A DNA stretch of 64,000 nucleotides from Canna indica (lineage: Eukaryota; Streptophyta; Magnoliopsida; Zingiberales; Cannaceae): NCBI GenBank assembly GCA_034359265.1, contig CP136893.1:50045501-50109500 (forward strand), written 5' to 3'. Positions 22,679 through 36,285 of the stretch are shown here, one piece after another. The notes under the pieces were generated by a model. It saw only the letters and a program-made list of their open reading frames with translations. It was not told where the DNA came from and did not search any database. Position numbers and translations under genes: made by a program. Position 1 is the stretch's first letter. Every line of letters begins with the position of its first letter.

Positions 22679-24136
22679 TAATGCAGATAATTGCACGATT
22701 TTTCGAATAGAATCTTGAACGAAGCCGACTGATTGAACTTCGGGGTATCGGTTCGAAACGACCAGAAATCTGAGTCCCGAGCGACTCCAGAACATTCACT
22801 GTGATGGGAGAAGTTGTTAATCGAGTTATTTTTTACAGACTAATGCAAAGAATTGCTCGATTTTTTGAATAGAATCTTGAACGAAGCCGACTGATTGAAC
22901 TTCGGGGTATCGGTTCGAAACGACCAGAAATCTGAGTCCCGAGCGACTCCAGAACAGTCACTGTGATGGGAGAAGTTGTTAATCGAGTTATTTTTGACAG
23001 ACTAATGCAAAGAATTGCATGATTTTTTGAATAGAATCTTGAACGAAGCCAACTGATTGAACTTCGGGGTATCGGCTCGAAACGACAAGCAATCTGTGAC
23101 ACGAGCGACTCCAGAACATTCACTGTGATGGGAGAAGTTGTTAATCGAGTTATTTTTTACAGACTAATGCAGAGAATTGCACGATTTTTTGAATAGAATC
23201 TTGAACGAAGCCGACTGATTGAACTTCGGGGTATCGGCTCGAAACGACCAGCAATCTGTGACCCGAGCAACTCCAGAACATTCACTGTGATGGGAGAAGT
23301 TGTTAATCGAGTTATTTTTCACAGACTAATGCAAAGAAGTGCATGATTTTTCGAATAGAATCTTGAACGAAGCCGACTGATTGAACTTCGGGGTATCGGC
23401 TCGGAACGACCAGCAATCTGTGACACGAGCGACTCCAGAACATTCACTGTGATGGGAGAAGTTGTTAATCGAGTTATTTTTTACAGACTAATGCAGAGAA
23501 TTGCACGATTTTTTGAATAGAATCTTGAACGAAGCCGACTGATTGAACTTCGGGGTATCGGCTCGAAACGACCAGCAATCTGTGACCCGAGCGACTCCAG
23601 AACATTCACTGTGATGGGAGAAGTTGTTAATCGAGTTATTTTTTACAGACTAATGCAAAGAATTGCTCGATTTTTCGAATAGAATCTTGAACGAAGCCCA
23701 CTGATTGAACTTCGGGGTATCGGTTCGAAACGACCAGAAATCTGAGTCCCGAGCGACTCCAGAACATTCACTGTGATGGGAGAAGTTGTTAATCGAGTTA
23801 TTTTTGAGAAACTAATGCAAAGAATTGCACGCTTTTTGGAATAGAATCTTGAACGAAGCCGACTGATTGAACTTCGGGGTATCGGTTCGAAACGACCAGA
23901 AATCTGAGTCCCGAGTGACTCCAGAACATTCACTGTGATGGGAGAAGTTGTTAATCGAGTTATTTTTGAGAAACTAATGCAGAGAATTGCACGATTTTTC
24001 GAATAGAATCTTGAACGAAGCCGACTGATTGAACTTCGGGGTATCGGTTCGAAACGACCAGAAATCTGAGTCCCGAGCAACTCCAGAACATTCACTGTGA
24101 TGGGAGAAGTTGTTAATCGAGTTATTTTTTACAGAC
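22679..24136. repeat. Nine-monomer stretch; 22,841 onward recurs at 59,590
   Basis: 22,679-22,840 is a cagat monomer. From 22,841 the order matches 59,590 onward. The marker is a unique TTTTTCACAG junction followed by AAGAAGTGCATG (about 23,319-23,345), also found at about 60,068-60,092. GCCCACTG (about 23,696) and CCCGAGTGAC (about 23,911) are shared too. Confidence 0.82.
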
Positions 24137-27100
24137 TAATGCAAAGAATTGCTCGATTTTTCGAATAGAATCTTGAACGAAGCCGACTGATTGAACTTCG
24201 GGGTATCGGTTCGAAACGACCAGAAATCTGAGTCCCGAGCGACTCCAGAACATTCACTGTGATGGGAGAAGTTGTTAATCGAGTTATTTTTGAGAAACTA
24301 ATGCAAAGAATTGCACGCTTTTTGGAATAGAATCTTGAACGAAGCCGACTGATTGAACTTCGGGGTATCGGTTCGAAACGACCAGAAATCTGAGTCCCGA
24401 GCGACTCCAGAACATTCACTGTGATGGGAGAAGTTGTTAATCGAGTTATTTTTTATAGACTAATGCAGAGAATTGCACGATTTTTCGAATAGAATCTTGA
24501 ACGAAGCCGACTGATTGAACTTCGGGGTATCGGTTCGAAACGACCAGAAATCTGAGTCCCGAGCGACTCCAGAACATTCACTGTGATGGGAGAAGTTGTT
24601 AATCGAGTTATTTTTTACAGACTAATGCAAAGAATTGCTCGATTTTTCGAATAGAATCTTGAACGAAGCCGACTGATTGAACTTCGGGGTATCGGTTCGA
24701 AACGACCAGAAATCTGAGTCCCGAGCGACTCCAGAACAGTCACTGTGATGGGAGAAGTTGTTAATCGAGTTATTTTTGATAGACTAATGCAAAGAATTGC
24801 ATGATTTTTCGAATAGAATCTTGAACGAAGCCAACTGATTGAACTTCAGGGTATCGGTTCGAAACGACCAGAAATCTGAGTCCCGAGCGACTCCAGAACA
24901 TTCACTGTGATGGGAGAAGTTGTTAATCGAGTTATTTTTTACAGACTAATGCAAAGAATTGCTCGATTTTTCGAATAGAATCTTGAACGAAGCCGACTGA
25001 TTGAACTTCGGGGTATCGGTTCGAAACGACCAGAAATCTGAGTCCCGAGCGACTCCAGAACAGTCACTGTGATGGGAGAAGTTGTTAATCGAGTTATTTT
25101 TGACAGACTAATGCAAAAATTGCATGATTTTTCGAATAGAATCTTGAACGAAGCCGACTGATTGAACTTCGGGGTATCGGCTCGAAACGACCAGCAATCT
25201 GTGACACGAGCGACTCCAGAACATTCACTGTGATGGGAGAAGTTGTTAATCGAGTTATTTTTTACAGACTAATGCAGAGAATTGCACGATTTTTTGAATA
25301 GAATCTTGAACGAAGCCGACTGATTGAACTTCGGGGTATCGGCTCGAAACGACCAGCAATCTGTGACCCGAGCAACTCCAGAACATTCACTGTGATGGGA
25401 GAAGTTGTTAATCGAGTTATTTTTGACAGACTAATGCAAAGAATTGCATGATTTTTCGAATAGAATCTTGAACGAAGCCGACTGATTGAACTTCGGGGTA
25501 TCGGTTCGAAACGACCAGAAATCTGAGTCCCGAGCGACTCCAGAACATTCACTGTGATGGGAGAAGTTGTTAATCGAGTTATTTTTTACAGACTAATGCA
25601 AAGAATTGCTCGATTTTTCGAATAGAATCTTGAACGAAGCCGACTGATTGAACTTCGGGGTATCGGCTCGAAACGACCAGCAATCTGTGACACGAGCGAC
25701 TCCAGAACATTCACTGTGATGGGAGAAGTTGTTAATCGAGTTATTTTTTACAGACTAATGCAGAGAATTGCACGATTTTTTGAATAGAATCTTGAACGAA
25801 GCCGACTGATTGAACTTCGGGGTATCGGCTCGAAACGACCAGCAATCTGTGACCCGAGCAACTCCAGAACATTCACTGTGATGGGAGAAGTTGTTAATCG
25901 AGTTATTTTTGACAGACTAATGCAAAGAATTGCATGATTTTTCGAATAGAATCTTGAACGAAGCCGACTGATTGAACTTTGGGGTATCGGCTCGGAACGA
26001 CCAGCAATCTGTGACACGAGCGACTCCAGAACATTCACTGTGATGGGAGAAGTTGTTAATCGAGTTATTTTTTACAGACTAATGCAGAGAATTGCACGAT
26101 TTTTTGAATAGAATCTTGAACGAAGCCGACTGATTGAACTTCGAGGTATCGGCTCGAAACGACCAGCAATCTGTGACCCGAGCGACTCCAGAACATTCAC
26201 TGTGATGGGAGAAGTTGTTAATCGAGTTATTTTTTACAGACTAATGCAAAGAATTGCTCGATTTTTCGAATAGAATCTTGAACGAAGCCGACTGATTGAA
26301 CTTCGGGGTATCGGTTCGAAACGACCAGAAATCTGAGTCCCGAGCGACTCCAGAACATTCACTGTGATGGGAGAAGTTGTTAATCGAGTTATTTTTGAGA
26401 AACTAATGCAGAGAATTGCACGATTTTTCGAATAGAATCTTGAACGAAACCGACTGATTGAACTTCGGGGTATCGGTTCGAAACGACCAGAAATCTGAGT
26501 CCCGAGCAACTCCAGAACATTCACTGTGATGGGAGAAGTTGTTAATCGAGTTATTTTTTACAGACTAATGCAAAGAATTGCTCGATTTTTCGAATAGAAT
26601 CTTGAACGAAGCCGACTGATTGAACTTCGGGGTATCGGTTCGAAACGACCAGAAATCTGAGTCCCGAGCGACTCCAGAACATTCACTGTGATGGGAGAAG
26701 TTGTTAATCGAGTTATTTTTGAGAAACTAATGCAAAGAATTGCACGCTTTTTGGAATAGAATCTTGAACGAAGCCGACTGATTGAACTTCGGGGTATTGG
26801 TTCGAAACGACCAGAAATCTGAGTCCCGAGCGACTCCAGAACATTCACTGTGATGGGAGAAGTTGTTAATCGAGTTATTTTTGAGAAACTAATGCAGAGA
26901 ATTGCTCGATTTTTCGAATAGAATCTTGAACGAAGCCGACTGATTGAACTTCGGGGTATCGGTTCGAAACGACCAGAAATCTGAGTCCCGAGCGACTCCA
27001 GAACATTCACTGTGATGGGAGAAGTTGTTAATCGAGTTATTTTTTACAGACTAATGCAGATAATTGCACGATTTTTCGAATAGAATCTTGAACGAAGCCG

Positions 27101-27537
27101 ACTGATTGAACTTCGGGGTATCGGTTCGAAACGACCAGAAATCTGAGTCCCGAGCGACTCCAGAACATTCACTGTGATGGGAGAAGTTGTTAATCGAGTT
27201 ATTTTTTACAGACTAATGCAAAGAATTGCTCGATTTTTCGAATAGAATCTTGAACGAAGCCGACTGATTGTACTTCGGGGTATCGGTTCGAAACGACCAG
27301 AAATTTGAGTCCCGAGCGACTCCAGAACATTCACTGTGATGGGAGAAGTTGTTAATCGAGTTATTTTTTACAGACTAATGCAGAGAATTGCACGATTTTT
27401 CGAATAGAATCTTGAACGAAGCCGACTGATTGAACTTCGGGGTATCGGTTCAAAACGACCAGAAATCTGAGTCCCGAGCGACTCCAGAACATTCACTGTG
27501 ATGGGAGAAGTTGTTAATCGAGTAATTTTTTACAGAC

Positions 27538-27700
27538 TAATGGAAAAGAATTGCTCGATTTTTCGAATAGAATCTTGAACGAAGCCGACTGATTGAACTT
27601 CGGGGTATCGGTTCGAAACGACCAGAAATCTGAGTCCCGAGCGACTCCAGAACAGTCACTGTGATGGGAGAAGTTGTTAATCGAGTTATTTTTGACAGAC
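27538..27700. repeat. 163-bp monomer (copy A)
   Basis: The monomer starts TAATGGAAAAGAATTGC, one base longer than the standard TAATGCAAAGAATTGC. The paralogue at 16,201 reads TAATGAAAAGAATTGC at standard length. The simplest path is C to A at position 6, then a gained G. It is preceded by the rare GAGTAATTTTTTAC junction. Confidence 0.9.
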
Positions 27701-28186
27701 TAATGCAAAGAATTGCATGATTTTTCGAATAGAATCTTGAACGAAGCCAACTGATTGAACTTCAGGGTATCGGTTCGAGACGACCAGAAATCTGAGTCCC
27801 GAGCGACTCCAGAACATTCACTGTGATGGGAGAAGTTGTTAATCGAGTTATTTTTTACAGACTAATGCAAAGAATTGCTCGATTTTTCGAATAGAATCTT
27901 GAACGAAGCCGACTGATTGAACTTCGGGGTATCGGTTCGAAACGACCAGAAATCTGAGTCCCGAGCGACTCCAGAACATTCACTGTGATGGGAGAAGTTG
28001 TTAATCGAGTTATTTTTTACAGACTAATGCAGAGAATTGCACGATTTTTCGAATAGAATCTTGAACGAAGCCGACTGATTGAACTTCGGGGTATCGGTTC
28101 GAAACGACCAGAAATCTGAGTCCCGAGCGACTCCAGAACATTCACTGTGATGGGAGAAGTTGTTAATCGAGTTATTTTTTATAGAC

Positions 28187-28348
28187 TAATGCAAAGAATT
28201 GCTCGATTTTTCGAATAGAATCTTGAACGAAGCCGACTGATTGAACTTCGGGGTATCGGTTCGAAACGACCAGAAATCTGAGTCCCGAGCAACTCCAGAA
28301 CATTCACTGTGATGGGAGAAGTTGTTAATCGAGTTATTTTTTACAGAC
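28187..28348. repeat. Chimeric junction monomer of the 24-32 kb duplication
   Basis: The left part (TTATAG junction, CAAAGAATTGCTCG) matches the monomer 4,212 bp downstream at 32,399. The right part (CCCGAGCAACTCC, then CATTCAC) matches the monomer 4,212 bp upstream at 23,975. The switch lies between about 28,205 and 28,281. This is the pattern left by an unequal crossover inside a monomer. Confidence 0.85.
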
Positions 28349-31300
28349 TAATGCAAAGAATTGCTCGATTTTTCGAATAGAATCTTGAACGAAGCCGACT
28401 GATTGAACTTCGGGGTATCGGTTCGAAACGACCAGAAATCTGAGTCCCGAGCGACTCCAGAACATTCACTGTGATGGGAGAAGTTGTTAATCGAGTTATT
28501 TTTGAGAAACTAATGCAAAGAATTGCACGCTTTTTGGAATAGAATCTTGAACGAAGCCGACTGATTGAACTTCGGGGTATCGGTTCGAAACGACCAGAAA
28601 TCTGAGTCCCGAGCGACTCCAGAACATTCACTGTGATGGGAGAAGTTGTTAATCGAGTTATTTTTTATAGACTAATGCAGAGAATTGCACGATTTTTCGA
28701 ATAGAATCTTGAACGAAGCCGACTGATTGAACTTCGGGGTATCGGTTCGAAACGACCAGAAATCTGAGTCCCGAGCGACTCCAGAACATTCACTGTGATG
28801 GGAGAAGTTGTTAATCGAGTTATTTTTTACAGACTAATGCAAAGAATTGCTCGATTTTTCGAATAGAATCTTGAACGAAGCCGACTGATTGAACTTCGGG
28901 GTATCGGTTCGAAACGACCAGAAATCTGAGTCCCGAGCGACTCCAGAACAGTCACTGTGATGGGAGAAGTTGTTAATCGAGTTATTTTTGATAGACTAAT
29001 GCAAAGAATTGCATGATTTTTCGAATAGAATCTTGAACGAAGCCAACTGATTGAACTTCAGGGTATCGGTTCGAAACGACCAGAAATCTGAGTCCCGAGC
29101 GACTCCAGAACATTCACTGTGATGGGAGAAGTTGTTAATCGAGTTATTTTTTACAGACTAATGCAAAGAATTGCTCGATTTTTCGAATAGAATCTTGAAC
29201 GAAGCCGACTGATTGAACTTCGGGGTATCGGTTCGAAACGACCAGAAATCTGAGTCCCGAGCGACTCCAGAACAGTCACTGTGATGGGAGAAGTTGTTAA
29301 TCGAGTTATTTTTGACAGACTAATGCAAAAATTGCATGATTTTTCGAATAGAATCTTGAACGAAGCCGACTGATTGAACTTCGGGGTATCGGCTCGAAAC
29401 GACCAGCAATCTGTGACACGAGCGACTCCAGAACATTCACTGTGATGGGAGAAGTTGTTAATCGAGTTATTTTTTACAGACTAATGCAGAGAATTGCACG
29501 ATTTTTTGAATAGAATCTTGAACGAAGCCGACTGATTGAACTTCGGGGTATCGGCTCGAAACGACCAGCAATCTGTGACCCGAGCAACTCCAGAACATTC
29601 ACTGTGATGGGAGAAGTTGTTAATCGAGTTATTTTTGACAGACTAATGCAAAGAATTGCATGATTTTTCGAATAGAATCTTGAACGAAGCCGACTGATTG
29701 AACTTCGGGGTATCGGTTCGAAACGACCAGAAATCTGAGTCCCGAGCGACTCCAGAACATTCACTGTGATGGGAGAAGTTGTTAATCGAGTTATTTTTTA
29801 CAGACTAATGCAAAGAATTGCTCGATTTTTCGAATAGAATCTTGAACGAAGCCGACTGATTGAACTTCGGGGTATCGGCTCGAAACGACCAGCAATCTGT
29901 GACACGAGCGACTCCAGAACATTCACTGTGATGGGAGAAGTTGTTAATCGAGTTATTTTTTACAGACTAATGCAGAGAATTGCACGATTTTTTGAATAGA
30001 ATCTTGAACGAAGCCGACTGATTGAACTTCGGGGTATCGGCTCGAAACGACCAGCAATCTGTGACCCGAGCAACTCCAGAACATTCACTGTGATGGGAGA
30101 AGTTGTTAATCGAGTTATTTTTGACAGACTAATGCAAAGAATTGCATGATTTTTCGAATAGAATCTTGAACGAAGCCGACTGATTGAACTTTGGGGTATC
30201 GGCTCGGAACGACCAGCAATCTGTGACACGAGCGACTCCAGAACATTCACTGTGATGGGAGAAGTTGTTAATCGAGTTATTTTTTACAGACTAATGCAGA
30301 GAATTGCACGATTTTTTGAATAGAATCTTGAACGAAGCCGACTGATTGAACTTCGAGGTATCGGCTCGAAACGACCAGCAATCTGTGACCCGAGCGACTC
30401 CAGAACATTCACTGTGATGGGAGAAGTTGTTAATCGAGTTATTTTTTACAGACTAATGCAAAGAATTGCTCGATTTTTCGAATAGAATCTTGAACGAAGC
30501 CGACTGATTGAACTTCGGGGTATCGGTTCGAAACGACCAGAAATCTGAGTCCCGAGCGACTCCAGAACATTCACTGTGATGGGAGAAGTTGTTAATCGAG
30601 TTATTTTTGAGAAACTAATGCAGAGAATTGCACGATTTTTCGAATAGAATCTTGAACGAAACCGACTGATTGAACTTCGGGGTATCGGTTCGAAACGACC
30701 AGAAATCTGAGTCCCGAGCAACTCCAGAACATTCACTGTGATGGGAGAAGTTGTTAATCGAGTTATTTTTTACAGACTAATGCAAAGAATTGCTCGATTT
30801 TTCGAATAGAATCTTGAACGAAGCCGACTGATTGAACTTCGGGGTATCGGTTCGAAACGACCAGAAATCTGAGTCCCGAGCGACTCCAGAACATTCACTG
30901 TGATGGGAGAAGTTGTTAATCGAGTTATTTTTGAGAAACTAATGCAAAGAATTGCACGCTTTTTGGAATAGAATCTTGAACGAAGCCGACTGATTGAACT
31001 TCGGGGTATTGGTTCGAAACGACCAGAAATCTGAGTCCCGAGCGACTCCAGAACATTCACTGTGATGGGAGAAGTTGTTAATCGAGTTATTTTTGAGAAA
31101 CTAATGCAGAGAATTGCTCGATTTTTCGAATAGAATCTTGAACGAAGCCGACTGATTGAACTTCGGGGTATCGGTTCGAAACGACCAGAAATCTGAGTCC
31201 CGAGCGACTCCAGAACATTCACTGTGATGGGAGAAGTTGTTAATCGAGTTATTTTTTACAGACTAATGCAGATAATTGCACGATTTTTCGAATAGAATCT

Positions 31301-32560
31301 TGAACGAAGCCGACTGATTGAACTTCGGGGTATCGGTTCGAAACGACCAGAAATCTGAGTCCCGAGCGACTCCAGAACATTCACTGTGATGGGAGAAGTT
31401 GTTAATCGAGTTATTTTTTACAGACTAATGCAAAGAATTGCTCGATTTTTCGAATAGAATCTTGAACGAAGCCGACTGATTGTACTTCGGGGTATCGGTT
31501 CGAAACGACCAGAAATTTGAGTCCCGAGCGACTCCAGAACATTCACTGTGATGGGAGAAGTTGTTAATCGAGTTATTTTTTACAGACTAATGCAGAGAAT
31601 TGCACGATTTTTCGAATAGAATCTTGAACGAAGCCGACTGATTGAACTTCGGGGTATCGGTTCAAAACGACCAGAAATCTGAGTCCCGAGCGACTCCAGA
31701 ACATTCACTGTGATGGGAGAAGTTGTTAATCGAGTAATTTTTTACAGACTAATGGAAAAGAATTGCTCGATTTTTCGAATAGAATCTTGAACGAAGCCGA
31801 CTGATTGAACTTCGGGGTATCGGTTCGAAACGACCAGAAATCTGAGTCCCGAGCGACTCCAGAACAGTCACTGTGATGGGAGAAGTTGTTAATCGAGTTA
31901 TTTTTGACAGACTAATGCAAAGAATTGCATGATTTTTCGAATAGAATCTTGAACGAAGCCAACTGATTGAACTTCAGGGTATCGGTTCGAGACGACCAGA
32001 AATCTGAGTCCCGAGCGACTCCAGAACATTCACTGTGATGGGAGAAGTTGTTAATCGAGTTATTTTTTACAGACTAATGCAAAGAATTGCTCGATTTTTC
32101 GAATAGAATCTTGAACGAAGCCGACTGATTGAACTTCGGGGTATCGGTTCGAAACGACCAGAAATCTGAGTCCCGAGCGACTCCAGAACATTCACTGTGA
32201 TGGGAGAAGTTGTTAATCGAGTTATTTTTTACAGACTAATGCAGAGAATTGCACGATTTTTCGAATAGAATCTTGAACGAAGCCGACTGATTGAACTTCG
32301 GGGTATCGGTTCGAAACGACCAGAAATCTGAGTCCCGAGCGACTCCAGAACATTCACTGTGATGGGAGAAGTTGTTAATCGAGTTATTTTTTATAGACTA
32401 ATGCAAAGAATTGCTCGATTTTTCGAATAGAATCTTGAACGAAGCCGACTGATTGAACTTCGGGGTATCGGTTCGAAACGACCAGAAATCTGAGTCCCGA
32501 GCGACTCCAGAACAGTCACTGTGATGGGAGAAGTTGTTAATCGAGTTATTTTTGACAGAC
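28349..32560. repeat. 26-monomer tandem duplication (4,212 bp), copy B
   Basis: Second copy of 24,137-28,348, with the 161-bp monomer at 29,321 and the 163-bp monomer at 31,750. Its last monomer (32,399-32,560) carries CAGTCAC and leads into another 161-bp monomer. The corresponding monomer of copy A (28,187) instead ends with GCAACTCC, as expected at the joint of an unequal exchange. Boundaries are known only to within one monomer. Confidence 0.93.
31750..31912. repeat. 163-bp monomer (copy B)
   Basis: Carries the same extra base and the same GAGTAATTTTTTAC junction as 27,538, at an offset of exactly 4,212 bp. It was therefore copied with the 26-mer duplication. Confidence 0.9.
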
Positions 32561-35500
32561 TAATGCAAAAATTGCATGATTTTTCGAATAGAATCTTGAA
32601 CGAAGCCGACTGATTGAACTTCGGGGTATCGGCTCGAAACGACCAGCAATCTGTGACACGAGCGACTCCAGAACATTCACTGTGATGGGAGAAGTTGTTA
32701 ATCGAGTTATTTTTTACAGACTAATGCAGAGAATTGCACGATTTTTCGAATAGAATCTTGAACGAAGCCGACTGATTGAACTTCGGGGTATCGGCTCAAA
32801 ACGACCAGCAATCTGTGACCCGAGCGACTCCAGAACATTCACTGTGATGGGAGAAGTTGTTAATCGAGTTATTTTTTACAGACTAATGCAAAGAATTGCT
32901 CGATTTTTTGAATAGAATCTTGAACGAAGCCGACTGATTGAACTTTGGCGTATCGGTTCGAATCGCACAGAAATCTGAGTCCTGAGCGACTCCAGAACAT
33001 TCACTGTGATGGGAGAAGTTGTTAATCGAGTTATTTTTGAGAAACTAATGCAAAGAATTGCACGCTTTTTGGAATAGAATCTTGAACGAAGCCGACTGAT
33101 TGAACTTCGGGGTATCGGTTCGAAACGACCAGAAATCTGAGTCTCGAGCGACTCCAGAACATTCACTGTGATGGGAGAAGTTGTTAATCGAGTTATTTTT
33201 GACAGACTAATGCAAAGAATTGCATGATTTTTCGAATAGAATCTTGAACGAAGCCGACTGATTAAACTTCGGGGTATCGGCTCGGAACGACCAGCAATCT
33301 GTGACACGAGCGACTCCAGAACATTCACTGTGATGGGAGAAGTTGTTAATCGAGTTATTTTTTACAGACTAACGCAGAGAATTGCACGATTTTTTGAATA
33401 GAATCTTGAACGAAGCCGACTGATTGAACTTCGGGGTATCGGCTCGAAACGACTAGCAATCTGTGACCCGAGCGACTCCAGAACATTCACTGTGATGGGA
33501 GAAGTTGTTAATCGAGTTATTTTTTACAGACTAATGCAAAGAATTGCTCGATTTTTCGAATAGAATCTTGAACGAAGCCGACTGATTGAACTTCGGGGTA
33601 TCGGTTCGAAACGACCAGAAATCTGAGTCCCGAGCGACTCCAGAACATTCACTGTGATGGGAGAAGTTGTTAATCGAGTTATTTTTGAGAAACTAATGCA
33701 AAGAATTGCACGCTTTTTGGAATAGAATCTTGAACGAAGCCGACTGATTGAACTTCGGGGTATCGGTTCGAAACGACAAGAAATCTGAGTCCCGAGCGAC
33801 TCCAGAACATTCACTCTGATGGGAGAAGTTGTTAATCGAGTTATTTTTGAGAAACTAATGCAAAGAATTGCACGCTTTTTGGAATAGAATCTTGAACGAA
33901 GCCGACTGATTGAACTTCGGGGTATCGGTTCGAAACGACCAGAAATCTGAGTCCCGAGCGACTCCAGAACATTCACTGTGATGGGAGAAGTTGTTAATCG
34001 AGTTATTTTTTACAGACAAATGCAAAGAATTGCTCGATTTTTCGAATAGAATCTTGAACGAAGCCGACTGATTGAACTTCGGGGTATCGGTTCGAAACGA
34101 CCAGAAATCTGAGTCCCGAGCGACTCCAGAACATTCACTGTGATGGGAGAAGTTGTTAATCGAGTTATTTTTTACAGACTAATGCAGAGAATTGCACGAT
34201 TTTTCGAATAGAATCTTGAACGAAGCCGACTGATTGAACTTCGGGGTATCGGTTCGAAACAACCAGAAATCTGAGTCCCGAGCGACTCCAGAACATTCAC
34301 TGTGATGGGAGAAGTTGTTAATCGAGTTATTTTTTACAGACTAATGCAAAGAATTGCTCGATTTTTCGAATAGAATCTTGAACGAAGCCGACTGATTGAA
34401 CTTCGGGGTATCGGTTCGAAACGACCAGAAATCTGAGTCCCGAGCGACTCCAGAACAGTCACTGTGATGGGAGAAGTTGTTAATCGAGTTAATTTTGACA
34501 GACTAATGCAAAGAATTGCATGATTTTTCGAATAGAATCTTGAACGAAGCCAACTGATTGAACTTCAGGGTATCGGTTCGAAACGACCAGAAATCTGAGT
34601 CCCGAGCGACTCCAGAACATTCACTGTGATGGGAGAAGTTGTTAATCGAGTTATTTTTTACAGACTAATGCAAAGAATTGCTCGATTTTTCGAATAGAAT
34701 CTTGAACGAAGCCGACTGATTGAACTTCGGGATATCGGTTCGAAACGACCATAAATCTGAGTCCCGAGCGACTCCAGAACAGTCACTGTGATGGGAGAAG
34801 TTGTTAATTGAGTTATTTTTGACAGACTAATGCAAAGAATTGCATGATTTTTCGAATAGAATCTTGAACGAAGCCGACTGATTGAACTTCAGGGTATCGG
34901 CTCGAAACGACCAGCAATCTGTGACACGAGCGACTCCAGAACATTCACTGTGATGGAAGAAGTTGTTAATCGAGTTATTTTTTACAAACTAATGCAGAGA
35001 ATTGCACGATTTTTCGAATAAAATCTTGAACGAAGCCGACTGATTGAACTTCGGGGTATCGGCTCGAAACGACCAGCAATCTGTGACCCGAGCGACTCCA
35101 GAACATTCACTGTGATGGGAGAAGTTGTTAATCGAGTTATTTTTTACAGACTAATGCAAAGAATTGCTCGATTTTTTGAATAGAATCTTGAACGAAGCCG
35201 ACTGATTGAACTTTGGCGTATCGATTCGAATCGCACAGAAATCTGAGTCCTGAGCGACTCCAGAACATTCACTATGATGGGAGAAGTTGTTAATCGAGTT
35301 ATTTTTGAGAAACTAATGCAAAGAATTGCACGCTTTTTGGAATAGAATCTTGAACGAAGCCGACTGATTGAACTTCGGGGTATCGGTTCGAAATGACCAG
35401 AAATCTGAGTCCCGAGCGACTCCAGAACATTCACTGTGATGGGAGAAGTTGTTAATCGAGTTATTTTTGACAGACTAATGCAAAGAATTGCATGATTTTT

Positions 35501-36285
35501 CGAATAGAATCTTGAACGAAGCCGACTGATTAAACTTCGGGGTATCGGCTCGGAACGACCAGCAATCTGTGACACGAGCGACTCCAGAACATTCATTATG
35601 ATGGGAGAAGTTATTAATCGAGTTATTTTTTACAGACTAATGCAGAGAATTGCACGATTTTTTGAATAGAATCTTGAACGAAGCCGACTGATTGAACTTC
35701 GGGGTATCGGCTCGAAACGACCAGCAATCTATGACCCGAGCGACTCCAGAACATTCACTGTGATGGGAGAAGTTGTTAATCGAGTTATTTTTTACAGACT
35801 AATGCAAAGAATTGCTCGATTTTTCGAATAGAATCTTGAACGAAGCCGACTGATTGAACTTCGGGGTATCGGTTCGAAATGACCAGAAATCTGAGTCCCG
35901 AGCGACTCCAGAACATTCACTGTGATGGGAGAAGTTGTTAATCGAGTTATTTTTGAGAAACTAATGCAAAGAATTGCACGCTTTTTGGAATAGAATCTTG
36001 GACGAAGCCGACTGATTGAACTTCGGGGTATCGGTTCGAAACGACCAGAAATCTGAGTCCCGAGCGACTCCAGAACATTCACTGTGATGGGAGAAGTTGT
36101 TAATCGAGTTATTTTTGAGAAACTAATGCAAAGAATTGCACGCTTTTTGGAATAGAATCTTGAACGAAGCCGACTGATTGAACTTCGGGGTATCGGTTCG
36201 AAACGACCAGAAATCTGAGTCCCGAGCGACTCCAGAACATTCACTGTGATGGGAGAAGTTGTTAATCGAGTTATTTTTTACAGAC
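32561..36285. repeat. 23-monomer segment related to 17,011-22,678
   Basis: 32,561-34,017 matches the 17,011/18,792 unit, with the CTCAAAACG, CGGTTCGAATCGCAC, TAACGCAG and CGACTAGC markers and two cacgc monomers. It lacks the cagat monomer that follows in 20,249. 34,342-36,285 is a copy of the 12-mer at 20,735-22,678, offset 13,607 bp. Private changes include CACTCTGATGG (about 33,814), AAACAACCAG (about 34,257), GATGGAAGAAG with TTTACAAAC (about 34,953 and 34,982) and CACTATGATGG (about 35,271). Confidence 0.82.

Larger units (their letters stand above)
24137..28348. repeat. 26-monomer tandem duplication (4,212 bp), copy A
   Basis: Every rare variant I compared in this copy recurs exactly 4,212 bp later. 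These include the 161-bp monomer (25,109), the 163-bp monomer (27,538), TTCGAGGTATC (about 26,141), GAAACCGAC, GTATTGGTTCG, TTGTACTTCG, GGTTCAAAACG and GAGTAATTTTTTAC. I found no difference between copies at the sites compared. The deletion and insertion cancel, which keeps the unit at exactly 26 x 162. The unit ends in a chimeric monomer (28,187-28,348). Confidence 0.93.
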
